Position numbers and translations under genes: made by a program. From assembly GCF_003390935.1 (NCBI RefSeq), contig NZ_QNQZ01000010.1, positions 62,001-126,000 on the forward strand: a stretch of DNA of 64,000 nt, in the 5' to 3' direction. The DNA comes from Lewinella sp. IMCC34191 (lineage in GTDB: Bacteria; Bacteroidota; Bacteroidia; Chitinophagales; Saprospiraceae). Positions 1 through 8,134 of the stretch are shown in pieces (positions within the stretch are counted from its first letter, which is position 1; every line of letters begins with the position of its first letter). The notes under the pieces are model-generated. The model saw only the letters and a list, made by a program, of their open reading frames with translations, had not been told where the DNA came from and did no database searches.

Positions 1-738
1 GAATACTTCCTGGCCGGGGGAGATCACGTTCCCGGATATATAGAGCTGAGACAGGATCACCTTCGTCGCACCGGGTTGCACGCTGTGGGTAGCCTTCAGG
101 ATTCTCCCGCCCCACGTACCTACCCATACGGCATGATCATCGACGTAGAAGGAGGAGACAAAATTCTCTCTGCGGTGCCTGGACTTACTGGGATCAGGAT
201 ACTCTACTTGAATCTGCTCCCTCCGAGCATCGGTAGCTTTTAGCTGGTTGCCCTCCATAAAGAAATGGAGACCGTCAACCTGTCTCGTACGGTTTATCTC
301 ATTGGCGGACAGCCCCAGCATCACTTTAACGCTCGGAGGTACGCTGGCTTGATTCGCGAGCCGAAACGAATCCCGTTCGTAGGAATAAGTGATGTAGCGT
401 TGGTCGGCGGTCAGCGCCCATATCTGCCGATCCGCGTCGGATACAACGTTGCGAATCCGGTTACTGGCGATCGGCCATCCCTTCCGCAGCGGTGGAGGGT
501 AAGCATCAAACTTCTCTCCGTCGTAGCGGTACAATCCGTTTTGGGTACCAAACCACATAAAGCCGATGGAATCCGGGGCTATACCCACAATCTGACTATT
601 CAGCCCGACCCGTAGGTCCTCGATTTTTTTAAAGTGCCGGTTCTGAGCATACAGACCGGTAGTACATAATCCAAAGCAGCATACGAGCAACCAAATTGCC
701 TCAATCTTCCGACCGAATGTTAGGATTTGGGGGTGCAT
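1..738 (-). CDS. two-component regulator propeller sensor, 5' part (cut by window edge)
   Basis: Only the first 246 codons are in the window; the gene runs off the left edge. The start is the ATG at 738, which gives an N-terminal hydrophobic segment (about residues 14-30) ending in YAQ, a plausible signal peptide. Residues 59-74 read GFMWFGTQNGLYRYDG, the classic Reg_prop blade motif of the periplasmic propeller of Bacteroidota sensors, and a second blade-like stretch follows (DRQIWALTADQRY). In the family this propeller is followed by a Y_Y_Y domain and then a histidine kinase, a hybrid two-component output or a LuxR/HTH domain; which one applies here cannot be seen. The propeller fold is inferred from the motif; the signal it senses is unknown. 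Confidence 0.85.
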   Translation of the reverse strand, partial: MHPQILTFGRKIEAIWLLVCCFGLCTTGLYAQNRHFKKIEDLRVGLNSQIVGIAPDSIGFMWFGTQNGLYRYDGEKFDAYPPPLRKGWPIASNRIRNVVSDADRQIWALTADQRYITYSYERDSFRLANQASVPPSVKVMLGLSANEINRTRQVDGLHFFMEGNQLKATDARREQIQVEYPDPSKSRHRRENFVSSFYVDDHAVWVGTWGGRILKATHSVQPGATKVILSQLYISGNVISPGQEVF

Positions 739-1025
739 AATCTACTAAAGTCGCGCTGATCCTTAAGCGTTGTCCATGGGCCCGGACCCATTCCGTACGC
801 GCCCCGTAAACTCAAAATAACTTCAGGCCTGCGGGGGCACGGGCTCGAACCCGGTACTACAATGTAATATAATTGCGGGTACCGAGAAAGGCCAGCGAAT
901 ATAAATCACAAAATATATGCCTGCGCCCCCTTTTCCCTGCCTTTACTCCGCTTATGATGAAATTTGCTACCGTTTGCCAAAGTGAGGGGCCCTTTACGAT
1001 GGATCAACCTCAGAGGTCAGGGCAT
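739..1025. other. intergenic region between sensor gene and tRNA-Gln
   Basis: No convincing gene. The stretch is upstream of the propeller sensor and downstream of the tRNA-Gln terminator. It holds a tRNA-like 3' fragment at 829-856. Short open frames here lack coding character. Confidence 0.5.
829..856 (-). other. tRNA 3'-end-like fragment (T-arm plus acceptor half)
   Basis: On the minus strand this reads like a T-arm with a TTCGAGC loop between CGGG and CCCG, followed by a seven-base GC-rich acceptor half and CA. No matching 5' acceptor half, D-arm or anticodon arm is found upstream, so it is not a complete tRNA. It could be a tRNA remnant, a footprint of an element integrated at a tRNA gene, or chance. 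Confidence 0.3.
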
Positions 1026-1055
1026 AAAAAAAGCAGCCAGCGTAAGCTGGCTGCT
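1026..1055 (-). terminator. intrinsic terminator of tRNA-Gln
   Basis: Perfect 10-bp stem (AGCAGCCAGC pairing with GCTGGCTGCT) with a four-base loop. On the minus strand it is followed directly by a run of seven T. It lies 12 bases after the tRNA 3' end. Confidence 0.9.
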
Positions 1056-1067
1056 CGTGTAATTTAG

Positions 1068-1139
1068 TAGACCCACAAGGACTCGAACCTTGAACGACAG
1101 AACCAAAATCTGTTGTGTTGCCAATTACACCATGGGTCT
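1068..1139 (-). tRNA. tRNA-Gln (anticodon TTG)
   Basis: Minus-strand 72-base cloverleaf. The acceptor stem is AGACCCA pairing with TGGGTCT, with discriminator A at 1068. The anticodon arm is ACAGA/TCTGT around the loop TTTTGGT, giving anticodon TTG and decoding CAA/CAG. The T-loop is GTTCGAGTC. CCA is not encoded, which is usual for Bacteroidota. It has its own promoter upstream and its own terminator downstream, so it is a single-gene transcription unit. An open frame crossing it on the same strand is not a gene. Confidence 0.95.
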
Positions 1140-1157
1140 GACTGTCATTAGCGGCTG

Positions 1158-1189
1158 CAAATATACATGAGAACCGATAATCACGCAAA
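1158..1189 (-). promoter_or_regulatory. Bacteroidota sigma-A promoter of tRNA-Gln
   Basis: The minus strand shows a -33 element TTTG (1186-1189), a 20-base spacer and a -7 element TATATTTG (1158-1165). This matches the Bacteroidota consensus TTTG / TAnnTTTG. The tRNA 5' end lies 18 bases downstream of the -7 box. Confidence 0.85.
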
Positions 1190-1238
1190 CGGCGCGCTGT
1201 TTTTGTAACCACCAAAAGAAAATGGAAGTTGCCTGCCG

Positions 1239-1976
1239 CTAGGCTGCGACTACGATATTGGCACATCTGAAGTCGCCATCGTCGGTCCATTCCAGGTAAT
1301 GATAGGCCGGGTTGCGCTCCCGCAGCAAGAATTCTTCCGCCCGCGCATCGATAAAGAAACTGGTAGGGGGACAGAGATATACCTGAAGATTTCGGTGCGT
1401 CACGACACGCACGGAATGGTAGTGACCGCAGAATATCCGGCGCGTCACGCCGTCGGCGGTCAGTATTTCGTGTAAGCGTTCGGTACCCCGGAGCGGGTAT
1501 TTTCCATCCATGAAGGGGATACCCAGTTGTACCGGAGGATGATGCATGACAATTTCCGATTCCGGATAGGCGGCAAGCCGGTCAGATAGCCAATCCAACT
1601 GCGCGTCATCTACAATTCCCATGCTGGTATCGAGGAAGAGAAACGATCGGCCGCCTATTTGCCGGTGGTAATATATCGGATCCTGCGCTGCGCCGCCCAA
1701 ATCAAATGCGTGGCGCAGCATCTCCCGGCTATCGTGGTTTCCGGCGGTAATACAGACGGGAACCCCCAAATCACCGAGCAAATTCTTAAGCCGGTCGTAC
1801 ACGCCGGCTTGCGGCTCGTGGGCACAGAAATCGCCGGTAAGGAAGTAAGCGTCCGGCTCGAGGGCCCGCGCGTCGGCCAGTACGGACCGAAATCGTTTCT
1901 CCACGTCCAGCCCCATAAGAAGCCGTCCGGCTTCCAGTAGGTGGAGGTCAGTAATCTGTATGATGCGTAGCGCCAC
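1239..1976 (-). CDS. metallophosphoesterase, CpdA-like class III cyclic-nucleotide phosphodiesterase family
   Basis: A 245-residue calcineurin-like phosphoesterase. All metal-ligand motifs are present in order: D10-x-H12, GD at 48-49, GNHD at 79-82, HHPP at 145-148 and GHYH at 184-187. Length and motif spacing fit the CpdA/Icc family, whose members hydrolyse cAMP or other phosphodiesters with two metal ions. No signal peptide, so it is cytoplasmic. The start ATG at 1976 places the DLH motif in the first strand, as expected. It stands alone; the next gene on this strand (2305-2060) has a hairpin between. The substrate is not proven: many Bacteroidota members are only known as phosphodiesterases. 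Confidence 0.88.
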   Translation of the reverse strand: MALRIIQITDLHLLEAGRLLMGLDVEKRFRSVLADARALEPDAYFLTGDFCAHEPQAGVYDRLKNLLGDLGVPVCITAGNHDSREMLRHAFDLGGAAQDPIYYHRQIGGRSFLFLDTSMGIVDDAQLDWLSDRLAAYPESEIVMHHPPVQLGIPFMDGKYPLRGTERLHEILTADGVTRRIFCGHYHSVRVVTHRNLQVYLCPPTSFFIDARAEEFLLRERNPAYHYLEWTDDGDFRCANIVVAA

Positions 1977-2006
1977 GAAAAGTCTGGATGATTACCCTTA
2001 TAACAG

Positions 2007-2040
2007 CATCGGCCTCCCTACGATTGTAGGAAGGCCGATG
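2007..2040. terminator. terminator-like hairpin between phosphodiesterase and stress protein genes
   Basis: A long stem: CATCGGCCT pairs with AGGCCGATG, and an inner CCTAC pairs with GTAGG. It lies just past the stop codon of the 2060-2305 gene. There is no U-run on either side, so factor-independent termination is likely but not certain. Confidence 0.6.
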
Positions 2041-2059
2041 TCATGTTAGACGTTTATAT

Positions 2060-2305
2060 CTAGGCCAGTTTCCGGTAAAGGAAAAGCAGGATGATAGCAC
2101 CCAGAACGGCGATCAGTATGGAACCGATGTTAAAGCCGTCAACGGCTCCGAAGCCGAGTGCACTGCTGATAAACCCGCCGATAACGGCACCTACGATGCC
2201 GATCAGAATGGTCACGATCCAGCCTCCGGGATCGGGGCCGGGCATGATCCATTTGGCAAGAGCGCCGGCCACGAGGCCAAGAAGAATCCAAATAAGAATA
2301 CCCAT
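2060..2305 (-). CDS. GlsB/YeaQ/YmgE family stress-response membrane protein
   Basis: An 81-residue, very hydrophobic, Gly-rich protein with three predicted membrane helices (about 3-19, 28-50 and 58-77). The start MGILIWILLGLVAGALAKW and the glycine-rich second helix are typical of the transglycosylase-associated (GlsB/YeaQ/YmgE) family, and the length is the usual one. Members are induced under stress in several bacteria; the biochemical role is unknown, and the name 'transglycosylase-associated' is historical. It is monocistronic, with a stem-loop right after the stop. Confidence 0.9.
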   Translation of the reverse strand: MGILIWILLGLVAGALAKWIMPGPDPGGWIVTILIGIVGAVIGGFISSALGFGAVDGFNIGSILIAVLGAIILLFLYRKLA

Positions 2306-2457
2306 TGTGGTGTGTGTTAGTGTTTGATGATGATTCGCTTATAGAGCCAAAAAAACGCTGAGATGTTCGGTACACGTCAAAATACTGTTATCCGGATCGC
2401 AACCCTGCCGCTCCCCACCGTTCCATTACCTTCGTTGCTCCGTAGCAATTACCCGCC

Positions 2458-3693
2458 ATGCGTAACACCCTTTTTTTTCTGCTGGGCCTGCCCTTCTCCC
2501 TCTTCGGCCAGACCGCGGACGGGTTGGTCGCCCACTACCTCTTTGACGGGAATCTGGGCGACGCTCAGGGAAGCTCCGAAAACCTCGGCGTCCAGGAAGG
2601 CGCCGTGGATTACGATTGCGGGGTCAGCGGGGAAGCTCTGTACCTGGCAACGGCGCCCGATCTGGTACGTATACCCGGCGGCAGCTCCACCAACGTGAAC
2701 CGATTATTCAGCGACCTCGACTTTACGGTCAGTTTCTACTTCAAACCGATCGGAGACAATGGGACACAGTACCTGCTGTCCAAGCGGTCCACCGACTGCG
2801 CCGTGGAACGGTACTTCAACATCCGCTACGTCGGTGGCTCCAATACGATACAGACCGAGATACGCGAGGGCAGCGTAGCCATCGAAATGTCCTACCCCAT
2901 CCGGAACGCCGCCTGCTGGCAACACGTGACCGTCCGCCGGAGGGATCGCGAATTGCGCCTGTTCGTCAACGGGGAGTCCGTAGCCGCCGAAACCACCTCC
3001 GGCCGGATCGACGCCGAAAACGATGGAGACCTGTTAGTTGGTGGCACGAACTGCCTGACGGGGGCCGAAGAAAACTTTATCGGTCTCCTAGACGATCTCC
3101 GGTTCTACGGCCGGGCGCTCGACCAGGATGAGGTAGCGGGTATTTTCACCCGCCCGGATCAGATCCTCAACCCGGACACCCGCTTATTCCTCGGCGAGAG
3201 CGTAGAGATCGACCTGAACAGCAACTGCGGCACCGACTTCACCTGGACCCCGCCGGCTGACGTCGCCACGCCCAATATCGCCGAGCCGGTGATCACTCCC
3301 ACCCAGGCCGGAAGACAGGTTTACGCGGTTGCCATTGCCGACGATCAATCCAACTGCATTGCCCGGGACAGTATCGAGATCACGGTCGTGGATCCGAGTT
3401 CGCTTAATTGTGACAAGGTCTACTTCCCCCGGGCCTTTACCCCGAATGGCGTTGGCCCCGAAGAAAACGAAACCTTCGGTATATCCAATCCCTTCGCGGT
3501 CCGGCAATTGGTAAGCCTGGAAATCTTCGACCGGTACGGCGCCCAGGTGTTTTCCACGGCCGATGTCTTCGAGCGCTGGGACGGCAATTTCCGCAACGAG
3601 CCGGTCAACCCGGGCGTCATGTTATGGCGGATAATTTATCTCTGCGAAGGCCAGGAGATCGTTCGCACGGGCAACGTTACGATTCTTCGGTAG
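2458..3693 (+). CDS. secreted LamG-domain protein with gliding-motility-type (T9SS type B) C-terminal domain
   Basis: A 411-residue protein with a signal peptide (MRNTLFFLLGLPFSLFGQ). Residues about 25-225 form a LamG/concanavalin-like jelly roll (VAHYLFDGNLGDAQG near the start, GLLDDLRFYGRALDQDEV near the end). A short Ig/PKD-like linker follows. The last ~85 residues begin YFPRAFTPNG and end with the WDGNF...NPGVMLW pattern of the gliding-motility-associated C-terminal domain, which directs export through the type IX secretion system. It probably binds a carbohydrate or protein ligand at the cell surface; the ligand is unknown. Its 3' end overlaps the convergent GH109-like gene by 17 bases. 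Confidence 0.88.
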   Translation: MRNTLFFLLGLPFSLFGQTADGLVAHYLFDGNLGDAQGSSENLGVQEGAVDYDCGVSGEALYLATAPDLVRIPGGSSTNVNRLFSDLDFTVSFYFKPIGDNGTQYLLSKRSTDCAVERYFNIRYVGGSNTIQTEIREGSVAIEMSYPIRNAACWQHVTVRRRDRELRLFVNGESVAAETTSGRIDAENDGDLLVGGTNCLTGAEENFIGLLDDLRFYGRALDQDEVAGIFTRPDQILNPDTRLFLGESVEIDLNSNCGTDFTWTPPADVATPNIAEPVITPTQAGRQVYAVAIADDQSNCIARDSIEITVVDPSSLNCDKVYFPRAFTPNGVGPEENETFGISNPFAVRQLVSLEIFDRYGAQVFSTADVFERWDGNFRNEPVNPGVMLWRIIYLCEGQEIVRTGNVTILR

Positions 3694-5032
3694 CGAAGTC
3701 ATCGACGCGGTCCATCCATCTTCCACGGGTGAAATCCGGAAACTGCTGCAGGCTTCCCCCCGCCGCGATGCTCTGCTCCGACAGGGGAGTGACCGCCAGC
3801 CAGGTGGCCCCGTCGTACACATCCAACGGAGGGCGCGTCCCGGCCCGCGCTACGCGCACGAAATCGCGGATGAGGAAGTAGTCCATTCCCCCGTGGCCGC
3901 CCCCCGCCGCCAGGTCGCCATCTTTCTTCCAGTACGGATGATCGTACCGCTCGAGGTAGGAAGCGGCATCTTCCCACTGGTGCTCGGGTGATTTACCTTC
4001 CAGGTGAAGGCTCTTATTCACATCCATCCACAGCCCTTCCGTACCCTGCACCCGGAAACCCAGACTGTAGGGCCGGGGCAGATTCGTGTCGTGGTGGAGG
4101 ACAACGACCTGGCCATTGACCGTGGAGAGCATGCTCGTTACGACGTCGCCGAGTTTAAATTCGACTTCGGCGTTCGGATGATCCGCCCCCCCGTGGTCCA
4201 CGATGTACTTATGCAGTCCGCGTGACTTGGTGGCCATCGACGTGAGACCGACGAAGCGATTTCCCCGGTTGATACCGATCATATTTGCCACGGGTCCGAG
4301 ACCATGGGTCGGGTACAGATCACCGTTGCGGAACTGACTGTGCCGAGTCCGCCAGCGCGCCTCGTGGAAGGCCTTCTCCCCGAACTCGACCCCGTTGCCG
4401 TAGGCCGCTTCCCCGTCGTTGAACTTCACCGCCCGTAGATCGTGCTGGTATCCGCCCTCCAGGTGGAGCAGTTCGCCGAACAGGCCCTGCCGCACCATAT
4501 TGAGCACCGCCATGACGTCACGTCGGTAACAAACATTTTCCAGGAAAAACAGGTGTGTGCCGGTCGCCTCGTGTGTCCGGACGAGTTCCCAGCATTCATC
4601 CAGACTGAAGGCGCCGCCCACCTCCAGGCCGGTGTACTTACCGGCCTGCATGGCGGCTACGGCCATGACCGTATGCCAGCGCCATGGCGTGGCGATGATG
4701 ACGGCATCGACGGGTGCCTCCGCCAGCAGGCGTTGGTAGTCCTCCGGCCCGCGGTCGTACAGGGCGGGACGCTCGAGGTTGCGCTCGTCGAACATGGAAT
4801 TCGTCCGTTCGATCATGCGCGGATCGATGTCGGCAATCGCGGTGACCCGCACCCGGGGTTGGGCGAGCAGTTCGCCAATGTGGCTCTGCCCGCGGTAGCC
4901 ACTGCCGAGGATTCCGACGCGCAGTTCCCCGTCCTGAAAAGTGTTTTTACCTGCGCTCGCCGCCCCGGGAATCGCGCTGGCGGCCAGCGTACCTAGAGAA
5001 GTCTGAAAGAATTGGCGACGATCGATGGGCAT
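3677..5032 (-). CDS. Gfo/Idh/MocA-family protein, GH109-like (NAD-dependent alpha-N-acetylgalactosaminidase type)
   Basis: A 451-residue protein with a twin-arginine signal (RRQFFQTSLG...), so it is exported folded, as expected for a protein carrying NAD. The Rossmann motif GILGSGYRGQSH follows at about residues 39-50. Further family marks are EVGGAF, FLENVCYRRD, YPTHGLGPVANMIGINRG and GGHGGMDYF. These are the blocks seen in glycoside hydrolase family 109, which cleaves alpha-N-acetylgalactosaminides by an NAD-dependent oxidation-elimination route. A plain sugar oxidoreductase of the same superfamily is the alternative. It is the last gene of a minus-strand run with the two genes upstream (39-base gap) and overlaps a convergent gene by 17 bases. 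Confidence 0.82.
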   Translation of the reverse strand: MPIDRRQFFQTSLGTLAASAIPGAASAGKNTFQDGELRVGILGSGYRGQSHIGELLAQPRVRVTAIADIDPRMIERTNSMFDERNLERPALYDRGPEDYQRLLAEAPVDAVIIATPWRWHTVMAVAAMQAGKYTGLEVGGAFSLDECWELVRTHEATGTHLFFLENVCYRRDVMAVLNMVRQGLFGELLHLEGGYQHDLRAVKFNDGEAAYGNGVEFGEKAFHEARWRTRHSQFRNGDLYPTHGLGPVANMIGINRGNRFVGLTSMATKSRGLHKYIVDHGGADHPNAEVEFKLGDVVTSMLSTVNGQVVVLHHDTNLPRPYSLGFRVQGTEGLWMDVNKSLHLEGKSPEHQWEDAASYLERYDHPYWKKDGDLAAGGGHGGMDYFLIRDFVRVARAGTRPPLDVYDGATWLAVTPLSEQSIAAGGSLQQFPDFTRGRWMDRVDDFATEES

Positions 5033-5071
5033 ACCTCGGATGGATTGATTCGTCCGAGAAATATAGGAAGA

Positions 5072-5845
5072 TCAACGGTTGTTTTCGGCACGGAGGAGTC
5101 GTCGCCCCCAGAGCAGTACCTGAAAGCCGTAGATGGTGAGCCAGATCAGCAGCACCGTATAGCTAAGCGACTGTGCACCGGCGTACCACTCCTGGCGACG
5201 CATTTCCACGAAGAAGTAGTTGCTACTGATGAAGTCGCTGAGGGCCAGGATGGCGTAGGCGATCACGAAAAGCATACTCCCCTTCAGCAGCTTGCGGATG
5301 TACCACAGCAATCGGGGCAGGGTTCGCTTTCCGAGCTGGTTGCGCCTGCGCCGTAAATACTGGTAGCTGAAGAAAATATAGGCCGGCCATACCACCAGGT
5401 AAAGCGCCTGCTCCAGCCCGCCGTAAAACGGGCTGTAGAAGTACCGGCCCTCCGGTAAGCGGAAGGAAGGCATGAGCCAAATGGAAACGAAGAACAGCAA
5501 CTGGGCCACTGGGAAGATGAAGTGCTTCAGGTCCCCGATCCGCATGCGGTACGACGGATAGAGGCTGAGTTTGACGTGTAAAAACAGCAGGACGGGCAAC
5601 CACAGCGTAAAGTAGATGGGCAGGAATTCCAGCGGTGGGTGCCGATCGAAGATGCCCGAAAACAGCATGAGAAAGTGAAGCTGCGTAAGGCCGCCGGCGA
5701 TCAGCAGTGCGCCGTACAGACCGTTTGCCCGGTGGTCGCCGCTCCGCTTCAGAAAGAATAGCCCGCCAATAGCAATGGCCGCCAGCGTGCTGGCGGCCAT
5801 GAGGCCAATAGGAAGATAATAGAATAGCAGGCGGGCGGCGCTCAT
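5072..5845 (-). CDS. integral membrane protein, unknown function
   Basis: A 257-residue protein with about seven hydrophobic helices spread over its length and basic loops (YLRRRRNQLGKR, WGRRLLRAENNR at the C-terminus). The layout resembles the seven-helix membrane half of Bacteroidota membrane-bound AraC-type regulators and 7TM sensor modules, but there is no DNA-binding or kinase domain. The start lies 17 bases after the stop of the CotH-like gene upstream, so the two are probably co-transcribed. No function is assigned. Confidence 0.75.
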   Translation of the reverse strand: MSAARLLFYYLPIGLMAASTLAAIAIGGLFFLKRSGDHRANGLYGALLIAGGLTQLHFLMLFSGIFDRHPPLEFLPIYFTLWLPVLLFLHVKLSLYPSYRMRIGDLKHFIFPVAQLLFFVSIWLMPSFRLPEGRYFYSPFYGGLEQALYLVVWPAYIFFSYQYLRRRRNQLGKRTLPRLLWYIRKLLKGSMLFVIAYAILALSDFISSNYFFVEMRRQEWYAGAQSLSYTVLLIWLTIYGFQVLLWGRRLLRAENNR

Positions 5846-5862
5846 ACGGCGAAGGTAGCCGA

Positions 5863-6834
5863 TTAAACCCCAATCTTACCGCGATTCAGTTCCTTGTAGA
5901 ATGACTTGATGTAGCGGGTGATCTCCCGCTTGCTCTGGTTATCGAGTTCGGGATAGGCTTCCACTTTCTCCAGCAGTTCGGCCTCCAGGAACAGCAGTTC
6001 GTCGGCGGCACGATCGAAGTCAGGATCAGTCGTGAATTCCCAGACCAGTACGCGGTCGGTCATGGATTTCTGCTCGGGGTGCGTAAGGCGGCCGTAGTCG
6101 GGGTTAACCAGTCCGCTGAAGTCGAAGTCGTAAGGTACGGCGGTCAGCATACCCTCTTCATCCTGCATCAGCTTCAGATTACGTCCGAGCATGGTGCTGT
6201 AGTCCGGGTTACCGATCATGTACTGGAAGAGGGTAACCTTCTCAATATTAGTGAAGCTGGCCTGAGGAGCGTTGTAGCAGTCTTTGCAGTTGTCCCGATC
6301 CAGGCGGTCCTTCAACTCATCGGTATCCTCGATAAGGATAGCGTAGCTCGTGAAGGTGGATCCGTCGGCCGTGTTGACGTACTTGATGGTCAGCAGCTGG
6401 GTGCGGAAACTGGCTTCGGGCTCAACCGTACGGTAGAGTTCGTAGATCAATTCCTCGCGAACCAGTGCCTCCTGACCGCCCTCACCGAGGGTACAGTGGG
6501 TAACCAGTTTATAGTCATTGTGGGTATTAAGACCGGCAGTGCGGAGAAAGTCTTTATCAAACTGAAGCATGATGGGGGGCATCACGCAGGTCCGACGGCG
6601 GTAACGGCCGCGGACGGAGATATCGACGCCAAACATCTGGCCGTTATCAACCACGATACCGTGCATTTCGGTTTCGGTTTTGCGGTTGGCTAGGAGAGTG
6701 TCCAGGTTCAGGTGGATTTCGATGGTTTTATCGTCCGTGCGGCTCCACCGGTCGAAGATGCTCTCGCCTTTTTTTGCGGACAGCGAGGCCGAGGCAGCAA
6801 GCAAGAGGATGAAGAAAATCGTGGAGCGTGACAT
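5863..6834 (-). CDS. exported protein with distant CotH-kinase-like features
   Basis: About 323 residues from the ATG at 6834, which gives a clean signal peptide (MSRSTIFFILLLAASASLSA); an ATG five codons earlier is possible. A region with VSVRGRYRRR-like basic strands, KLVTHC and VREELIYELYR is followed by AVPYDFDFSG (about residues 230-240). This order resembles the CotH protein-kinase fold, where a D-x-D-type motif binds metal. The similarity is weak and judged by eye. The protein is probably periplasmic or exported. It is the first gene of a three-gene minus-strand run with the 7TM-like protein and the GH109-like enzyme. Confidence 0.6.
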   Translation of the reverse strand: MSRSTIFFILLLAASASLSAKKGESIFDRWSRTDDKTIEIHLNLDTLLANRKTETEMHGIVVDNGQMFGVDISVRGRYRRRTCVMPPIMLQFDKDFLRTAGLNTHNDYKLVTHCTLGEGGQEALVREELIYELYRTVEPEASFRTQLLTIKYVNTADGSTFTSYAILIEDTDELKDRLDRDNCKDCYNAPQASFTNIEKVTLFQYMIGNPDYSTMLGRNLKLMQDEEGMLTAVPYDFDFSGLVNPDYGRLTHPEQKSMTDRVLVWEFTTDPDFDRAADELLFLEAELLEKVEAYPELDNQSKREITRYIKSFYKELNRGKIGV

Positions 6835-7198
6835 GGTGGGTAAGATCAAATGGTGTTTAAATGACGGCGAAAAATTAGCCGGGTTGCACGTTGATTATCA
6901 GTATTTTATCTGTTCCTCAACGCTTATATACCAAATGTCGTCCCTCACCCGGCCAATCGCAAATCTGTTCGAGCAGCCCTAGTAATGCATCGACGAATGC
7001 GAGGAATCTGCGATGAATGCCGGATTTGTTCGACGAACGCGCCGCTACCCGCCTGAGGCCACCCTGTATGTGCATCTACCGCAATAGGGATAGATGGTTA
7101 CAGTCGGTCGCCGAAAACATTGCACAATCCGTCAGGCGAAGAACCGCCTTCCTTTCTGTCCCCTTAATCTTCAGGTGATGGGAAAGCTCTCGCTCTAT
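6835..7198. other. intergenic region upstream of the CotH-like gene
   Basis: No credible gene. It separates the start of the CotH-like gene from the 3' end of the bestrophin gene. Around 6980-7040 there are imperfect short repeats of ATGCGAGGAAT/ATGAATGCCGG type. No clear promoter match was found. Confidence 0.45.
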
Positions 7199-8125
7199 CT
7201 AAAACACCTTTTCGTACAACTGCTTCTCATGTTCTTCCACCGGAGCGCGGTCTTCCAGTATCTCGAAGACGTTTCGCTTGATGGTGTGGGCGATATCCCC
7301 GGTCGGCAGGTCGTTGCAATCGAGCCCGAACGGGTCTTCGATCTCCTCCCCCATCAGTTCCACCCCGATCAGGGCGAAAACGATCAGCATGCTCAACGGA
7401 ATAGCACCGTAGCCGAACTGCTCCGAGAGGCCGAAGGGCAACAGCGCGGCGTAGGCCGTGACCAGTACCTTTAAATACACCGCATAGCTGAAGGCAATCG
7501 GGGTCTTCTTGATGCGCTCGCAGGCGCCCAGAATGTCGAGCAGGCTCTGGTGCTGCGGCTTGATATTGATGTAGTCGCCCTCGTTGATCTCGCCCTTCCT
7601 GTGCGCCTCGGCAATCCGCTGGTAGATGCGCAGGGCGATGAAGTTGGGGATGTGGTCCTTGGTTTCGTAATAGGCGATTTCCTCTTCCGCCAGATAGACG
7701 AGCTTCTCCAGGTCGGTGCCGTCACGCAGGTGCTCGGAGAGTGCCAGGCAGAAATTGGCGATGTGCTTGGCCATGAAGCGGCGGATCTCCAGGTCGGAGG
7801 GCGGCCAGATGCTGTCTACGTACAGGGCCAGGTTGCGACAATTATTGACGAGGGCACCCCACTGTTTGCGCCCCTCCCACCAGCGGTCGTAGGCGGTAGT
7901 GGTCCGAAAGCCAAGGAAGATGGAGAGAATGACCGCCAGCAGCGAGAAGATGGTGCTGTCGACCTGTAAGTAGCGGTGCAGGTCGAAGTATTTGATCAGG
8001 CCGATGATCACCGTGGCGTAGGCGCCCATCACCAGGGTGGCGATGAGGATGCGCTGCATCGTGTAGCTGGTGGTCAGGTGAGACACGTGGCTGAACCAGC
8101 TACCGTTCGACTTATAGATGATCAT
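7199..8125 (-). CDS. bestrophin-family (UPF0187) chloride-channel-like membrane protein
   Basis: A 308-residue protein with the marks of prokaryotic bestrophins: the early helix pair, LGFRTTTAYDRWWEGRKQWG (about residues 71-90) and the late EEIEDPFGLDCNDLP motif. Bestrophins form pentameric ion channels; bacterial ones conduct anions or, in one studied case, sodium. It is cytoplasmic-membrane located. It follows gcvT with only nine bases between stop and start and is the last gene of a kinase-gcvT-bestrophin run. Ion selectivity cannot be told from sequence. Confidence 0.88.
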   Translation of the reverse strand: MIIYKSNGSWFSHVSHLTTSYTMQRILIATLVMGAYATVIIGLIKYFDLHRYLQVDSTIFSLLAVILSIFLGFRTTTAYDRWWEGRKQWGALVNNCRNLALYVDSIWPPSDLEIRRFMAKHIANFCLALSEHLRDGTDLEKLVYLAEEEIAYYETKDHIPNFIALRIYQRIAEAHRKGEINEGDYINIKPQHQSLLDILGACERIKKTPIAFSYAVYLKVLVTAYAALLPFGLSEQFGYGAIPLSMLIVFALIGVELMGEEIEDPFGLDCNDLPTGDIAHTIKRNVFEILEDRAPVEEHEKQLYEKVF

Positions 8126-8134
8126 CGTTCATGC

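Noticed and set aside
994-1290. 98-codon minus-strand open frame
   Set aside because: It runs through the tRNA-Gln gene, its promoter and its terminator and overlaps the phosphodiesterase gene.
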